A stretch of 64,000 nucleotides of DNA, taken from Acanthornis magna (Eukaryota; Chordata; Aves; Passeriformes; Acanthizidae). How positions within the stretch are numbered: the first letter of the stretch is position 1; the number at the start of each line of letters is the position of its first letter. The stretch lies in NCBI GenBank assembly GCA_036785705.1, contig JAWUZG010000032.1:18332318-18396317 (forward strand). Reading direction: 5' to 3'. This document shows positions 14,659-25,734 of the stretch, piece by piece. The position numbers and the translations under genes were made by a program. The notes under the pieces are model-generated. The model did not search any database, was not told where the DNA came from, and saw only the letters and a list, made by a program, of their open reading frames with translations.

Positions 14659-15439
14659 TGTTAGGCTGCAGGGACATGATGAGGCCTTTCACCTGGCTTA
14701 AGGTTAAGAGGACTGAGCAGGACATGGAACGCTATTGCACATAGCACAAGTAATTGTGTGAGAAGCTGACAAAAGTTACAAATGCAGTCATGAAACACAG
14801 CCAGACCTCACAGATGATTAAGGTGGAAGTTGACCAGAAAGCAGTCAAAATTCACAGAAAAGTGGAGGGAAATCAGGCACTTTTGGGGGAGTACAGCCTA
14901 GAAAGGCCAGTAACCCCTGACTAATGATAGCAGCACTGGCATATGTGTCACAGTCTATCTGGGTAACTATTAGAAGTAAATTTCGTTTTATTGTATCACA
15001 TCTAGCACCAGGAGAGAAGAGCTAATTAGGGAAGGTTGGTTATTTGGGTAAAGACTGAGCAGAGAAAGGGGAGAGCAAAGGTGTTGAAAAGTAGGCCAAG
15101 AAACAGGAAAGGTGTTAACAGTGTGTCCAGATGTGTGTCTGATGCTGCCTGGTGATACCAGTCAGCCAGCCATGTGCAGTTCCCTGCAGTAGAAGCAAGA
15201 CAAGAAAATGGAGCTGCTTGCAGGTTGTCAGTGTCAGACCTTCATCCATTGTCATGAAAGCTAGCAGGGAGTGAGGTGGGTGCCCTCCCTGGCAGTGAGC
15301 GAATCCTTGACTGAGGAGATTGAGCAGTCTGTCATCAACATGTTCATGCCTGATCCAGCACTGATGGCATCAGCCCGACTGCTGTTTTATAACAAATTAT
15401 GTAATTCATCTTGTAATAAAAAGTATTTTTAAAACAACA
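14659..15439 (+). mobile_element. Probable LTR-like dispersed element, family unassigned
   Basis: This block differs in texture from the AT-rich flanks, being GC-richer and without simple repeats. It begins with TGTTAGGCTGC at 14659 and ends with AACAACA at 15439, which fits the TG...CA ends of a retroviral LTR. An AATAAA signal lies at 15415-15420, close to the right end, as expected of a plus-strand LTR with a short U5. No convincing TATA box or target-site duplication was found, and it abuts the CR1 fragment that starts at about 15441. No coding frame of note is present. A retrocopied transcript ending in AATAAA is the alternative. Confidence 0.35.
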
Positions 15440-15440
15440 G

Positions 15441-16090
15441 AAATCTGAATATGAGTCAGCAGTGCCCTGGCAGCCAGGAGGGCCAGCCCTGTCCTGAAGG
15501 GCACCAGGCACAGCATGGCCAGCCGGGCAAGGGAGGGGGATTGTTCTGCTCTGCTCTGCTCTGCTCTGCTCTGGGGCGACCTCACCTTGAGTGCTGGGGG
15601 CAGCTTTGGGTGCCACAGTGGAAGAAAGACATTAAACTGTTAGAGACAGTCCAAAGGAGGGTAATGAAGATAGTGAAGGGCCTTGATGGGAAGTTAAATG
15701 AGGAGTGGCTGAGGTCACTTGGTCTGTTCAGCCTGGAGAAGAGGAGACTAAAGGGAAACCTCATTGCAGCTACAAATTCCTCATGAGGGGAAGGGGAGGG
15801 ACAGACATCTCTCCTCTGTGATGACTAGGGACAGGACCCAAGGGAATGGACTGAAATTGGGTCAGAAGAGGTTTAGGTTGGATATTAGAAAAAGTTTCTT
15901 CCCCCAGAGGGTGATCAGGCACTGGAACAGGCTCCCCAAGGCAGTGGTCACAGCACCAGCCTGACAGTTTAAGTGTTTGGGCAATGCTCTCAGACACATG
16001 GTGTGATTCTTAGGGATGGTGCTGTGCAGAGTCAGGATTTGGACTCGATGATCCTTGTGGGTCCCTTCCAACTCCTGTTATTCTGTGATT
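15441..16090 (+). mobile_element. CR1 LINE, 3' end (end of RT ORF2 plus 3' UTR)
   Basis: This is a 5'-truncated copy of the avian CR1 non-LTR retrotransposon in plus orientation. From about 15449 to 15780 the translation follows the C-terminal part of CR1 ORF2. Recognisable stretches are [13 protein letters not shown] (about 15627-15660), then [17 protein letters not shown]. The 3' portion carries the RHWNRLP-type segment at about 15920 in another frame, so the coding part is frameshifted. It ends in the family tail with GGACTCGATGATCC, CCCTTCCAACTCC and a final ATTCTGTGATT. The reverse transcriptase core and endonuclease are absent, so it is immobile. A TCTGC array interrupts it at 15545-15573. 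Confidence 0.95.
15545..15573 (+). repeat. (TCTGC)n microsatellite inside CR1
   Basis: Five perfect TCTGC units plus a partial one lie inside the CR1 reverse-transcriptase reading region. CR1 normally has a short CTGCTCTG motif here, so the array most simply arose by slippage of that motif after insertion. Confidence 0.9.
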
Positions 16091-16159
16091 TTGCCAATTG
16101 TGGCTTAAGGGTCTTGCTCTAGTTTGGAACGAAATATTAGGTCAATTTAGCAGAGCTGG

Positions 16160-16290
16160 TACTGATATTCAAGAACTGTCTGAATGCAATCCAGCGTCAC
16201 GTACTCTAGGATGACCCTGCTTGAGCAGGGAGATTGAAACAGATGTCACACTGTAGATCGTTTCCAACCTGACCCATTCTATGATTCTGA
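16160..16290 (+). mobile_element. CR1 LINE, extreme 3' end of a second copy
   Basis: A short fragment carries the CR1 3' UTR landmarks in order on the plus strand. These are GACCCTGCTTGAGCAGGG (about 16213), then the decayed 'gatcgtttccaacctgaccc' block, then CATTCTATGATTCTGA at the end. It is more diverged than the copy 70 bp upstream and belongs to a different CR1 variant (the TGCTTGAGCAGG subtype). It is therefore a separate older insertion, not a continuation. It has no coding content. Confidence 0.85.
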
Positions 16291-16299
16291 GATAGAGAC

Positions 16300-19060
16300 T
16301 TCCCAGCTTTGTGTGCATTCTAAGGTGCAGCTTCAATTTGGTCCAGGATGCTACTTCAATTTGAAGACATGAACTAGACATGGATTCAATTTAAGGTTTT
16401 AGTGTCATCTGCAAACTTATCATGACCAAGGAACATAAACTAATAAGAAGTACCTTGTAGTGGTTAAAGTTAACTTCAGTTCTGGGCACAGTTTCTCTAG
16501 AAGTGTTCTTGTCCTTGAGGAAAGCAGTTAAAGAGGAACAAATGTTTCATATTAAGTTTCAAGTACACTGTAAATTAAATTTAAAATGTTGCAGAAGATC
16601 TAAAATTAAAAATAATTTACTTTTCTAGGTTTAGAATGAATCTCGACTTTCTTTTGTTTTTTCTCCTTGAGCTGCATTTCTGAGTTTGACTGATAGTTCA
16701 CATACTAAAAGTAGAGTGTGACAGACCTGCAATGCAAATCCTGACTTCTCATATGCCAATAAGAGAAAAAAAAGCATGCCCAGAAGTGTGAACTTCCACT
16801 CTTTGTGGTATATGCATTTGATAATTAAAATTATTCTTAAAATTTATCTGCTTGTCAGAGCCATTATCTTTCATAGTTTAAAAGATAAGTTTATTTTGAA
16901 CTCACATTAGAAAGAAAATTGATGATCTATGTCTAACCTGAAATACAAAATGGCAGCCACTATCACATAAAAAAAATAAGTTACTCAGCATTAACAAGGG
17001 ACTACTGAAAAGTATAGAAAGTACACTATCTTATCCAGCTGTAAGGAATAATCCTTATTACAATAATTCACCTTGTGGTTAAGTTGAGACCATAAATTAA
17101 GGACTCCCTTAAACTCTGTAGGATAGTCACTAAGGCACAGTCATATATCCAATAAAAACACTGTAAGAATAAAAGGTCAGGTTTTTGAAAAAAGGTGAGT
17201 ACAAATTATTTTAATAAATTTCACATCTTCTAAATATATGCAAATAATTTTCTAAACATTTAAGATTAATAGCAACTATGTCTTTCATACATATAACTGA
17301 GGAAAATTTCACGGTGGATGTAAACATTCAATAAAAATATTTCAACTTTATCACTTCCCTGAAGTAACTCACGAGATCTATTATTTATGTATTTTACCCA
17401 TTCTCTTTTACTGATCACCATGTAGAAAAAAAGATCAGCCCCCTATCATGGGTTCTCATTGTTTGGGGGGGGAAACTGTGGCATCACATAGAAGATGCTG
17501 TGTATTGGAAGTACAAAACTCCCAGATTTGCTAATTGTGGAGTTATTTTAACTGAAAAAAAAAAAAAAGAGGCAAGTATCTTGAAGAAAAATTATAATTT
17601 CATTAACAGCTCTGTTAGAGATCTTGTATATCTAATGTATGTCTCATGACACTAAGCTGCTGATCAGTTTTGCAACAGTGTCTATCCTAATACTATATAA
17701 GGGCAAAGTTTCTTTTCTTCATGGGAAACTGAGGTAGGGAGATCTTGAGGCTAAGCGGCAAAGGATCTATAATGGGGCACTGTTGCCTAAAAATGGATTA
17801 AATTTTTAACTTCCCCTGTTGACTGAGAGACTTACCCAAGCTTCCCAGAACATCTTTGAAATGAGACGTTATCAAGTATGCATGGTTTAAGATCCTGTGT
17901 CCCAACTACATTAAGTTCTTACATACAGGAGATTGGACTCTGTATATGAGAGACTCCTTAACCCTGCAAATTCTGTCTTCATAATTGTTCATACTGAATA
18001 TCATATAAACGCTGTCTGAAAATACTGGCTGGTTTAGTGGCCTTTGATTTAGTAATTTCCAGTAATGTGGATTTCCTTACGTGCTTTCTGAAAGTCTTCC
18101 ACAAATAACACTTAGAGTCCTTTAAATGCCAGTTCATTTGCATTCAAAGGTCATTGCTCCCTGAAATCATGGCAGCACTCCTGTACAGGACATTTCAGTG
18201 TGGAAAGTCATTTTTACATAAGAAATAACAGAATTATCAGGGTAAAAACTTTCAGGCATAACAGAAGACTGCAAGATGAACTTCTAATATCCAGTTCTCT
18301 AGTACCAATAGTAGCAGCAATGGTAGATAAATCATATTGAAATTTACTGAAGGAAAAAATAAATAGTGTCATAATAGAAAGCCAAGTCCATGGCTTAGAC
18401 CACAAAACTTAACCCAAATAATTTAATATTTTCATAAAGTTACATATTGATTCCTAGAGAATAATGCAGAGCATTAAAATCAATTGTTCTGACAACCAAG
18501 AAAAAATCAACAACCAAGAAACCAGAAGCAGAAAGTTGCTGAAATGATACTATGAAGCAAAGCATCACCTAATGCTCATAGTTACGTCTAAAGCACTGAG
18601 TAAATACAGTGTTATATCTATTCCCCATTCCCTTTGTTATCACCAGCAATAACATTAAAAAATGTTCAAAGAATATAGAAAATGGAAATAAAAGAGTCTG
18701 TGTTCTACATGAGAGATATGTAGTTCTCTCTTCCCTCCCTTGCTTTCCCAGTTAGAGTTCAAACTCATACCATATAAGATTGAATAGTCTCCAGAGGAAA
18801 TGACAGCTCATGAGCAACACTGTAATTTCAATAAAACTTAGTGCAAAGACAGGTCTGAATAACAACTTAAAGGAATCAAATTTGTCCTGGAAGACTCTGA
18901 AGAACCACCATCTGCATCTCTTTGGGAAATTATTTGAAGGGAAAATAAACTGAAAGAGATGAATCTTATATGTGGGCTCAACCATTAAGCTGAAACAAAG
19001 CATTACAAGTAATCTGAAGAGTGGGAAGTCTCTGAATCTAATGTAGAGAGCTATTTATTC
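16300..19060. other. Unique AT-rich sequence, nothing recognised
   Basis: I see no gene, RNA or transposon here. Minor features are a poly(A) run near 17557 and short open frames such as 18214-18405 minus and 18752-19003 minus, with no recognisable protein content. Confidence 0.6.
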
Positions 19061-19061
19061 T

Positions 19062-19121
19062 TGTCCACAGGAATCTCTGGAAGTGTTCAGATTGCATGAG
19101 TCTCTCTTTGGACAACCTGGT
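19062..19121 (+). mobile_element. CR1 LINE, left part of a copy split by an LTR
   Basis: The sequence CACAGGAATCTCTGGAAGTG followed by a decayed '...ctttggacaacctggt' matches the CR1 3' region just before its final 100 bp. It stops at 19121, where an LTR begins. The missing continuation is found at 19732, on the far side of that LTR. Confidence 0.75.
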
Positions 19122-19731
19122 TGTAGCAGGTTGATGCTGACTGGATGCCAGGCACTCACCACTTTCTCACTCTGCTCTGCAGTTGGACAGGGGAAAAAAA
19201 ACATAATGAAAGGTTCATGATTTGTGATAAGGACCCGTCTGCACTGCTGTGGGTCTCCTCCACAGGCTGCAGGTGGATCTCTGAATGTCCGTGGTCCTCT
19301 GTGGGCTGCAGAGGCATAGCTGTTTCACCATGGTCTGTACCACGGGCTGTAGGGGAATCGCAGGTCCAGAACCCAAAGCACTTCCTGCCCCTCCTTCTCC
19401 ACTGACCCTGGCATCTGCAGTGTTGTTCCTCTCACATATTATCACTTTTCTCTTTTCTGGCTACAATTACAAGTGTGCAATAACTTAACAATTTTTATTT
19501 TTTTTTAATATTTTTAAATTTTTAGAAGTATTTTCTTATTTTTTGTTTAATTCTTCTTAAATATCACAGAAGGGTTACCACCATTTCTAATCCACCCAGC
19601 CTTGAACAGCAGCAGGTTGGTCTTTGGACTGCTGGGGATTGGTTCTGCTGGACATGGAGGAAGCTTCTAGCGGCTTCTCACAGAAGCCACCCCTGGAGCC
19701 CTCTCAACTACTACCAAAGCTTGGCCATGAA
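19122..19731 (-). mobile_element. Avian endogenous retrovirus LTR (solo, internally deleted)
   Basis: This is an old retroviral LTR inserted into a CR1 copy. I recognise its text as a dispersed bird LTR. In plus-strand order it has GTTGATGCTGACTGGATGCC near the left end and repeated 'tccacaggctgcaggtgg' type blocks at 19258-19360. Next come CTCTCACATATT (19433) and TTAAATATCACAGA (19557), then GGAAGCTTCTAGCGGCTTC and ACAGAAGCCACCCCTGGAG near the right end. Orientation is minus, because the right end read in reverse is the usual LTR start and a TATA-like ATATTTAAG follows about 180 bp in. Relative to my memory of the family, a central block after about 19230 is missing. It is flanked by the direct repeat AACCTGGT (19114-19121 and 19732-19739). 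No gag, pol or env is present. The repeat family name should be confirmed by search. Confidence 0.8.
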
Positions 19732-19838
19732 AACCTGGTCAAGTGAAAGGTGTCCCTGACTTTAGCAGGGGGTTAGAACTCGGTCATCTTTAAGGTCCCT
19801 TCCAACTGAAACCATTCTATGATTCTATGATGATTCTG
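19732..19838 (+). mobile_element. CR1 LINE, right part of the split copy (3' tail)
   Basis: This resumes the CR1 copy interrupted at 19121. It reads ACCTGGTCAAGTGAAAGGTG, then TAGCAGGGGGTTAGAACT, GGTCCCTTCCAAC and the tail CATTCTATGATTCTATGA, all on the plus strand. With the left part it forms one contiguous CR1 3' end once the LTR is removed. Confidence 0.92.
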
Positions 19839-19839
19839 G

Positions 19840-22695
19840 AAACTAAAGGGTATCAAGTATTTTTACACCTCAGGCAGAAAAATACATTTGCTTGAAGAGC
19901 ACAGAAACAAGTATTAATTGAATGATGGGCACAGTTTTGCACTTCAACTCCAGAGCTCTTTTGTATGTACTTTGTATATATATTTATGTGTTTGATATAT
20001 GATAGTGTGAATGTTCATAGAAATTACTATTCATATGCCTGTATTTCCAATGAAGACGTTTCTGAATCTGTATTCACCTATAAGATCTCTAATAGTAATC
20101 TACATTTCATGTGTACGAAGGATATAAATAACTGGAATAATGCAAGATATTAAAGTTTGAGTCAAACTCCTATTTGAAATTCAAAGCATACCAGTTGCTT
20201 TCATAAAGAAATTACATATTTATGATTTTATGAAATACAAATAATAATGCATAATTTATTTATCTAATACTATTACATGAGAATTCTCTATTGAGAATTC
20301 AAAAGTAATTTTCTTGATTAAAATTAATTCCAGCCCCCAAAACGTTCTCTATGGAAAAAAGTGAATTTTGAATAACAAAACCTGATGAACATTAGAAAAG
20401 GGTTAAATGGCAGAAAGTTTTCATAATTATTGCTATGAAATTATTCTCTCAGTACAAATGACCATTGAAAAAGAACATTTAAATTACGCAAATTTATAAT
20501 GCATGTTCCCTTCTGTCACCTTTCCCACTAATAATATTATTTAGTGAAAACCTTTAGTCTATTTTTTTATGTTTTCAAATCTGAAGCAACGTAAGGAATA
20601 AAAGAGAAGAAATCTTACGTTTAAGGAGTAAATACTCAAAAGATTTTTCTCTGTAGTTCTTCTGGTCATGTATTATCAAGACTGTCAAGAAGGTATAAGA
20701 AGGCATTTGCATATTATATAAATTAACTACAAAATGCCTTTGATTTTGAAACAATTCAAAAAAATTGTAAAAATCTTCCTTGAAGAATCTACCAGGTGCA
20801 AGCTACATCAACTTTCTAGGACTAATACTTGACACATAGTAAGATATTAAAAATAATTATTTAATTTCCTTTCTTGTTTTGTTTTTTTTTTCCAAAAATT
20901 GTCTTTAACACCTCTTTTCATAAAATATACATTGAAGAATAAATGGATGACAAGTGACAGAAAATATCTATTTCTTGTTAGAATTTAAATGTTGAAGAAA
21001 ATGTTAGTATGTTAATTTGTTAACCTAATATGTGAAGCCCTTTTGGCTTGCTCTTGCCTTCCACAAGTAAAAATTAAATGTAAGCCAATCTTTTCCATAA
21101 AGAATGAAGCAAAGAATAATTTAATATTCACATTAAAAGCTGATCCTCCTTTTTACGGCTCTTGTCTGAAATTGCACAGGATTAGTATCATCACAGATAA
21201 AATATAAGATCTTTACAAAGATCCAAAATTATGAAATAGTGAGCAAAAGCAGTTCATGAATTATGAATCTGAGAAAAATGAGAACCATGCATGTCAAAAC
21301 ATTCAGAGTACTCTCTAAAAGAGCATCAAAAGATAATACTAATATAATACTACTATAACTCAAGAAACTGAGTTTGTGTGATGGGAAAATGACCCCTACT
21401 ATCTGGAACACATAACAAAAGTTCAGTAATAAAAATGATTGAGTAATAAAAATGGTCTGTGGTCTGAATGCTGGCAAAACAGAACAGATGCATAAAAGTT
21501 CAGCAACAGACTGAATGTAAATGCACATCCTATTGCTATGGATTTGGCCCATTTTTATTTTATCATCTGATAAGAAGCCACTCATTATAAAATTTTCTAG
21601 ACCTGAAACTCATAAGAAGATTCAACTTATAATTACATAGCTACTGGAAGGCAAAAATTGCTGTGGTGTACACAGGGACAGGGTTAGTTGGGGTTTTTTA
21701 TCCTCTAATCTTAGCAAAGAGATAACTTTTCTGATTTTCTGGTGTCAGGGCAAAAAGTAGGGAGAAGTGTAGAATGAGCTGTGAACTATGGGCCAATTAA
21801 AATAGGAACATTTAAAATGTCCCTCGTAGAAATCATGGGGGTTATTTTATATGTATAGCTAAGAAAAGTATTTGCTGAGCATGGCGTTATCAGGCAGCCA
21901 GCCTCAAATGTTGTTTTTGCAGCAACAGTAAAATATACATTTTGTAGTAGTGTTTATATCTCCTTTGCCCCAGTTCATATATCTTTCTGTGCTAAAGTTC
22001 CGTACTCTCTTGATAAGCCAGGCAGTCAGGATGTGCAGCCATGTGACTGAACCATCTCCTTCTCTTCATTTCGTGCTCCGTTTTAATGGAATCATCTGAA
22101 GGAAAAAAAAAGTGAAAAGCTCTCACTGTTTTCTAACCTTTCCTAAGAGATGACCTTTCCATTAGATATGGTATAGTGACCTACACTGTTGGACGCCTTT
22201 TAAAGACAGTTGGTTTGCCGTTTCCCAAATGGATTTGTTTGTCTGGAAACCAAATCATTAACTGTCTGCAAGTCAGTTCTTTGCTGCTCCTATCAAAAGC
22301 TTTGAGGCTCTTTACGTGTTGGAAGTTAGCCAGCAATATTTTATGCTGCGTACAAGTTCCGTTTCAGAGCTCAGACCTGAATTCTTTACAGCAAGATTAC
22401 TGATATCTCAACTACTCAGTCTCCGTGGGAGTGAGACTCTGGTCCATTCCAGGAAGGGAAGTGAAGGGTGATCTTAAGTGAGATTAACCATCTCAGTTCG
22501 GGAGAGACTTGATTTTTATGATATCACCATCCTTGCTAAAAAAATGTCTGTTTTAACTGTTTGACACTAAAGTCTTTACATTCTCTTTCTTACAATTTTT
22601 TTTTAATTTTACGTATGTCCAGAAATATACAGGTATTTTTAAAAAAATAGTTCTGACTTGTTGTTTTTTTTATCTTGTTCTGTTAAACTTTGTTT
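19840..22695. other. Unique AT-rich sequence, nothing recognised
   Basis: No transposon or coding family was recognised. The part at about 22000-22450 is less AT-rich and free of simple repeats. It could be conserved non-coding DNA, but nothing in the single sequence shows this. A 118-codon frame at 21229-21585 minus has no recognisable content. Confidence 0.55.
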
Positions 22696-22698
22696 TTC

Positions 22699-22888
22699 AA
22701 GGGTTGTGCAGCATTGGGACAGGCTGCCCACAGCAGTGGTGGGGTCACCATCACTGGAGGTAGGTAAAAGACCTGTAAATGTGGCACTTGGGGACATGGT
22801 TTAGTGGTGGACTCAGCAGTACTGGGTTAATGGTTGGACCCAATGATCTTAAAGGTCCTTTTCAATGTAAGGGATTCTATGTTTCTAT
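22699..22888 (+). mobile_element. CR1 LINE, 3' end
   Basis: A plus-strand CR1 3' fragment with the landmarks in order. GGGACAGGCTGCCCACAGCA (22714) encodes the end of ORF2. GGGGTCACCATCACTGGAGG comes next, followed by GGGGACATGGTTTAGTGG, GGTTGGACCCAATGATCTTA, AAAGGTCCTTTTCAATG and a decayed tail ending 'ggattctatgtttctatt'. The GGGACATGGTTTAGTGG motif marks a different CR1 subtype from the copies at 15.4 and 19.1 kb. It is too short to be mobile. Confidence 0.95.
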
Positions 22889-22894
22889 TTTCTC

Positions 22895-25200
22895 TTCTCT
22901 CTTCTATTGCAGAAAAATACATATTTCATGTTCTTATTCCTTATACTGCATTCTTAACAGTTCAAAACATGAATGTTATTGCTTGTGTATAGAAAGCCGG
23001 AAAAAAATCTTAAATTTACAATGTAGCAGCAAAAAATAGTAAATGAGAACACATAAGCCATACCGAACAAAACAAACCTCCAATAATTTAACTAATCATA
23101 ACAACTCATGACAAAAGGTGGTAAAGGACAGCCATGTTATCCAGGAAAAAAAAAAGAGGAATGGTATCTTATCTAGGTTCTGTTTTGTTTCATGGCCTCC
23201 AGACAGAAAACATGCCTCCTGCCCTCTACAGCAGTGTGGCTGGTGACTGGCACAGAGTATCTGCATCAGGTTAAAGCTAGTAAAGTGCTTACTTCTGCAA
23301 TGTAATCCTCTGATGACCATTGCCTTTTATATTTCCTGTAAAGTACAAAATGACTGGAAGAGAAAAGGCAACTTGGAGAGATGTGGACTAATCTCTGTGA
23401 AAGACTGCCATTTACATTTCTAAAGTAACCACATATTTAGTGTCTATGTTCACAGATATAGATACTTATATATATATATATACTTACCAATGTAATTAAT
23501 TGAAGTAATTGCACATATACATGAAACTGCTAAGTCTGTGCCTTTCAACAAACAAAAGAGTGGCCCAGAGAACATCTGTAGTGCTATGGAGATTTTAAGA
23601 GGAATCAGTTGCTCACTGTTCCTTGCAAATCACAAACTAGCATCAGGTAAAGGTAGTAGATAGCGAATTCAGATAGAAGAAATACAAGTATTTCTTGACA
23701 GTCTGTAGTTAAGCTCTTAAGCTCCTTGGCTCAAGATGTGGGAGTGCTAAAAGTCTGCACAAACTTGTGTGTTAACTGGAAACCCTACATGGAAAGTTAA
23801 AAGGACTGTATAATTCAAAAATATGATGATTATTTCAGGATATAACAGAGATGTCTGTTCTTAGAGGTGGGAAAGATATTGTGAAGAACTATCACTATTT
23901 GCTTGGGGTGGTTAAACATGTTTATATATACACACACCTAATTTGTTCCTGTCCTCTGTGTTTCATCACTGCTGGCAGGAGAATACTCAGATAAATGTTT
24001 CTTTTGTCTTATCCATAATAGACAGTTATATATTTTTATAACTTTTAGTTTATTCTTAACAAAAAATAGTTTATTGTGTGCAAAGGCAATGGATAGCATT
24101 CCACACATTGCCACGTAAGTGTTTGTGGCCAATAGTGGATCTCCAGGGTGTAAATCAATTAGTTAAATCCATGTTCTAAAGTATTTTCCCTTTTAGGAAA
24201 ACCAGAATTAATTGGCTTCATATATTGTCTGTGTGACAGTGCTCAGAGCTTCAACTTTTGTTTCAGTGAAGTGCAATAATGCCTTCATTGTGAGCTGGAA
24301 CCCTTCCCAGCTTTGTATATTCTTACACAGCAAAAGTATGTAAATAGAATATCATACAATGAAAGTCTAGAAGTGAAAAAACAAGGACACAAAATCCCCA
24401 CCTTTGTGTACACTTTTCCTTTTATAATTTCTTCATTAAGGAGAACAGTTTGGACAGAAATTTAAATGTCTTGTTCGAATAAGATCATCTAAGATACTTG
24501 GGGAAATAAAAGAACAAGGCAATAAAACTGGAAAAAAATTGAAATCAGAGTAGATGACAGTAAAAAAAAATCCTTTCCTCTTTCATTGAAATAAACTGAT
24601 CGACTATTTTCTAATGAACCACAATGTGATGACTCCCAATAAGTTCTGATGATATTTCACAACTGCTTTTGCTGTGATCCGCCTTGATTGGAATATGAAT
24701 ATTAGTGGTCCACAGATATCTGCATGACTGGCAGAAAGATGAATTTTTTTGATAGCAAGATTTTTGCTTTATTTGTTTGGAGTCAAATCTTGTTTCCCAA
24801 GCTGAAACAATTGTGCCCATGCAAGAGTTTTGTCTGTATCAAAGTTTAACACACTCTAGCATGATTCCTCTGATTAGTAACATCTACTCTAGAGCCCTCC
24901 AGTAACTGTGACATTCTTAGGCCATGAACAGTAGCATGAATCATAAGCTACATGACTGTCAGTATTAACGCAACATTTGTGAAGTTACATGATTAAGGTT
25001 CACTATAGTATCCTATCTCCTTTTCCCAGCCATTAGCAACTTTAAAAACCTAGGGCAAGAACATCTATCTCGTGAACTTGAGTTTACAGAAAGTTCTATT
25101 CAGTGTGTTAGTGAATTCTTTATTATGTTTCTTCATATATTGGTTCATACTTCACTCTTGTAAAGGACTTAAAAATCACAATTTCCTTAAATGCTGTCAA
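22895..25200. other. Unique AT-rich sequence with a short (TA)n run
   Basis: No gene or transposon was recognised. A (TA) dinucleotide run of about nine units lies at 23466-23483. The remaining sequence shows no repeated or coding structure that I can support. Confidence 0.6.
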
Positions 25201-25206
25201 GGAACT

Positions 25207-25730
25207 TGTCATAAGATCAGCCCCGCAGTGTGAGCTTGAGATAAGCACAGAAGAGAGGAATTTGCAACAGGAAGGCACTAATTCCAGGCCTAAAGAAGGT
25301 GAGTTTTGGTTAACACATCCTGGCTAATGCATCCAGACAAAAATTCCCACTGTGGCAGACTGTGGGAAAGGAAGCAACTTCTTATACTCATATCACTCCA
25401 AGTTATGGGAACATCTGCAACGACCTCACGGATACCCAGGACTTGGGCTATATAAAACTGCTATGCCCAAAAGAGTGACTCCAGGGCCCCCACCACTGAG
25501 AAGACCAGAGTGAAGAAAGATCTGCAGTCTGGATCCATGGGTGGTGATATCTTTCTACTTATTCTGTCTCTTCTCACTCTCTTGTTTCTCTTCTTCCCCC
25601 ATATGGTATCTCTTTCTTTCTCTCTTATATTTACTATTAAATAAAATTCACGCTATTGCCTTTGGCATGTGATCTCATTTGCACCTTAATTCAGGCAGAA
25701 GCATCTCTCAATAATTGGATCTTAACAACA
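25207..25730 (+). mobile_element. Endogenous retrovirus solo LTR with TATA box and poly(A) signal
   Basis: The block begins TGTCATAAGATCAGCCCC at 25207 and ends CTTAACAACA at 25730, matching TG...CA retroviral LTR ends. It has the internal order of an LTR on the plus strand. The TATA box TATATAAAA is at 25449-25457. A GC-rich leader with GGGCCCCCACCACTGAG follows at 25484. Then come a pyrimidine-rich stretch (25550-25630) and the poly(A) signal AATAAA at 25640-25645, about 85 bp before the right end. I recall similar text as a passerine LTR. No internal viral genes flank it, so it is a solo LTR formed by recombination between two LTRs. A clear target-site duplication was not found, so the left boundary could lie a few bases away (TGTCAAGG at 25195 is an alternative). 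Confidence 0.75.
25449..25457 (+). promoter_or_regulatory. TATA box of the solo LTR
   Basis: TATATAAAA lies in the expected U3 position of the LTR, about 190 bp upstream of its AATAAA. Transcription would start near 25480 if the LTR is still active. Activity is not shown by the sequence. Confidence 0.55.
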
Positions 25731-25734
25731 TTGT

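Noticed and set aside
15344..16071. Several overlapping frames on both strands
   Set aside because: The plus-strand ones are frameshifted pieces of CR1 ORF2 and the minus-strand ones are antisense shadows. None is a host gene.
19145..19488. Frames of 67-86 codons on both strands
   Set aside because: They lie within the retroviral LTR, which is non-coding.
22779..23039. 86-codon plus-strand frame
   Set aside because: It begins in the CR1 3' UTR and runs into unrelated AT-rich DNA.
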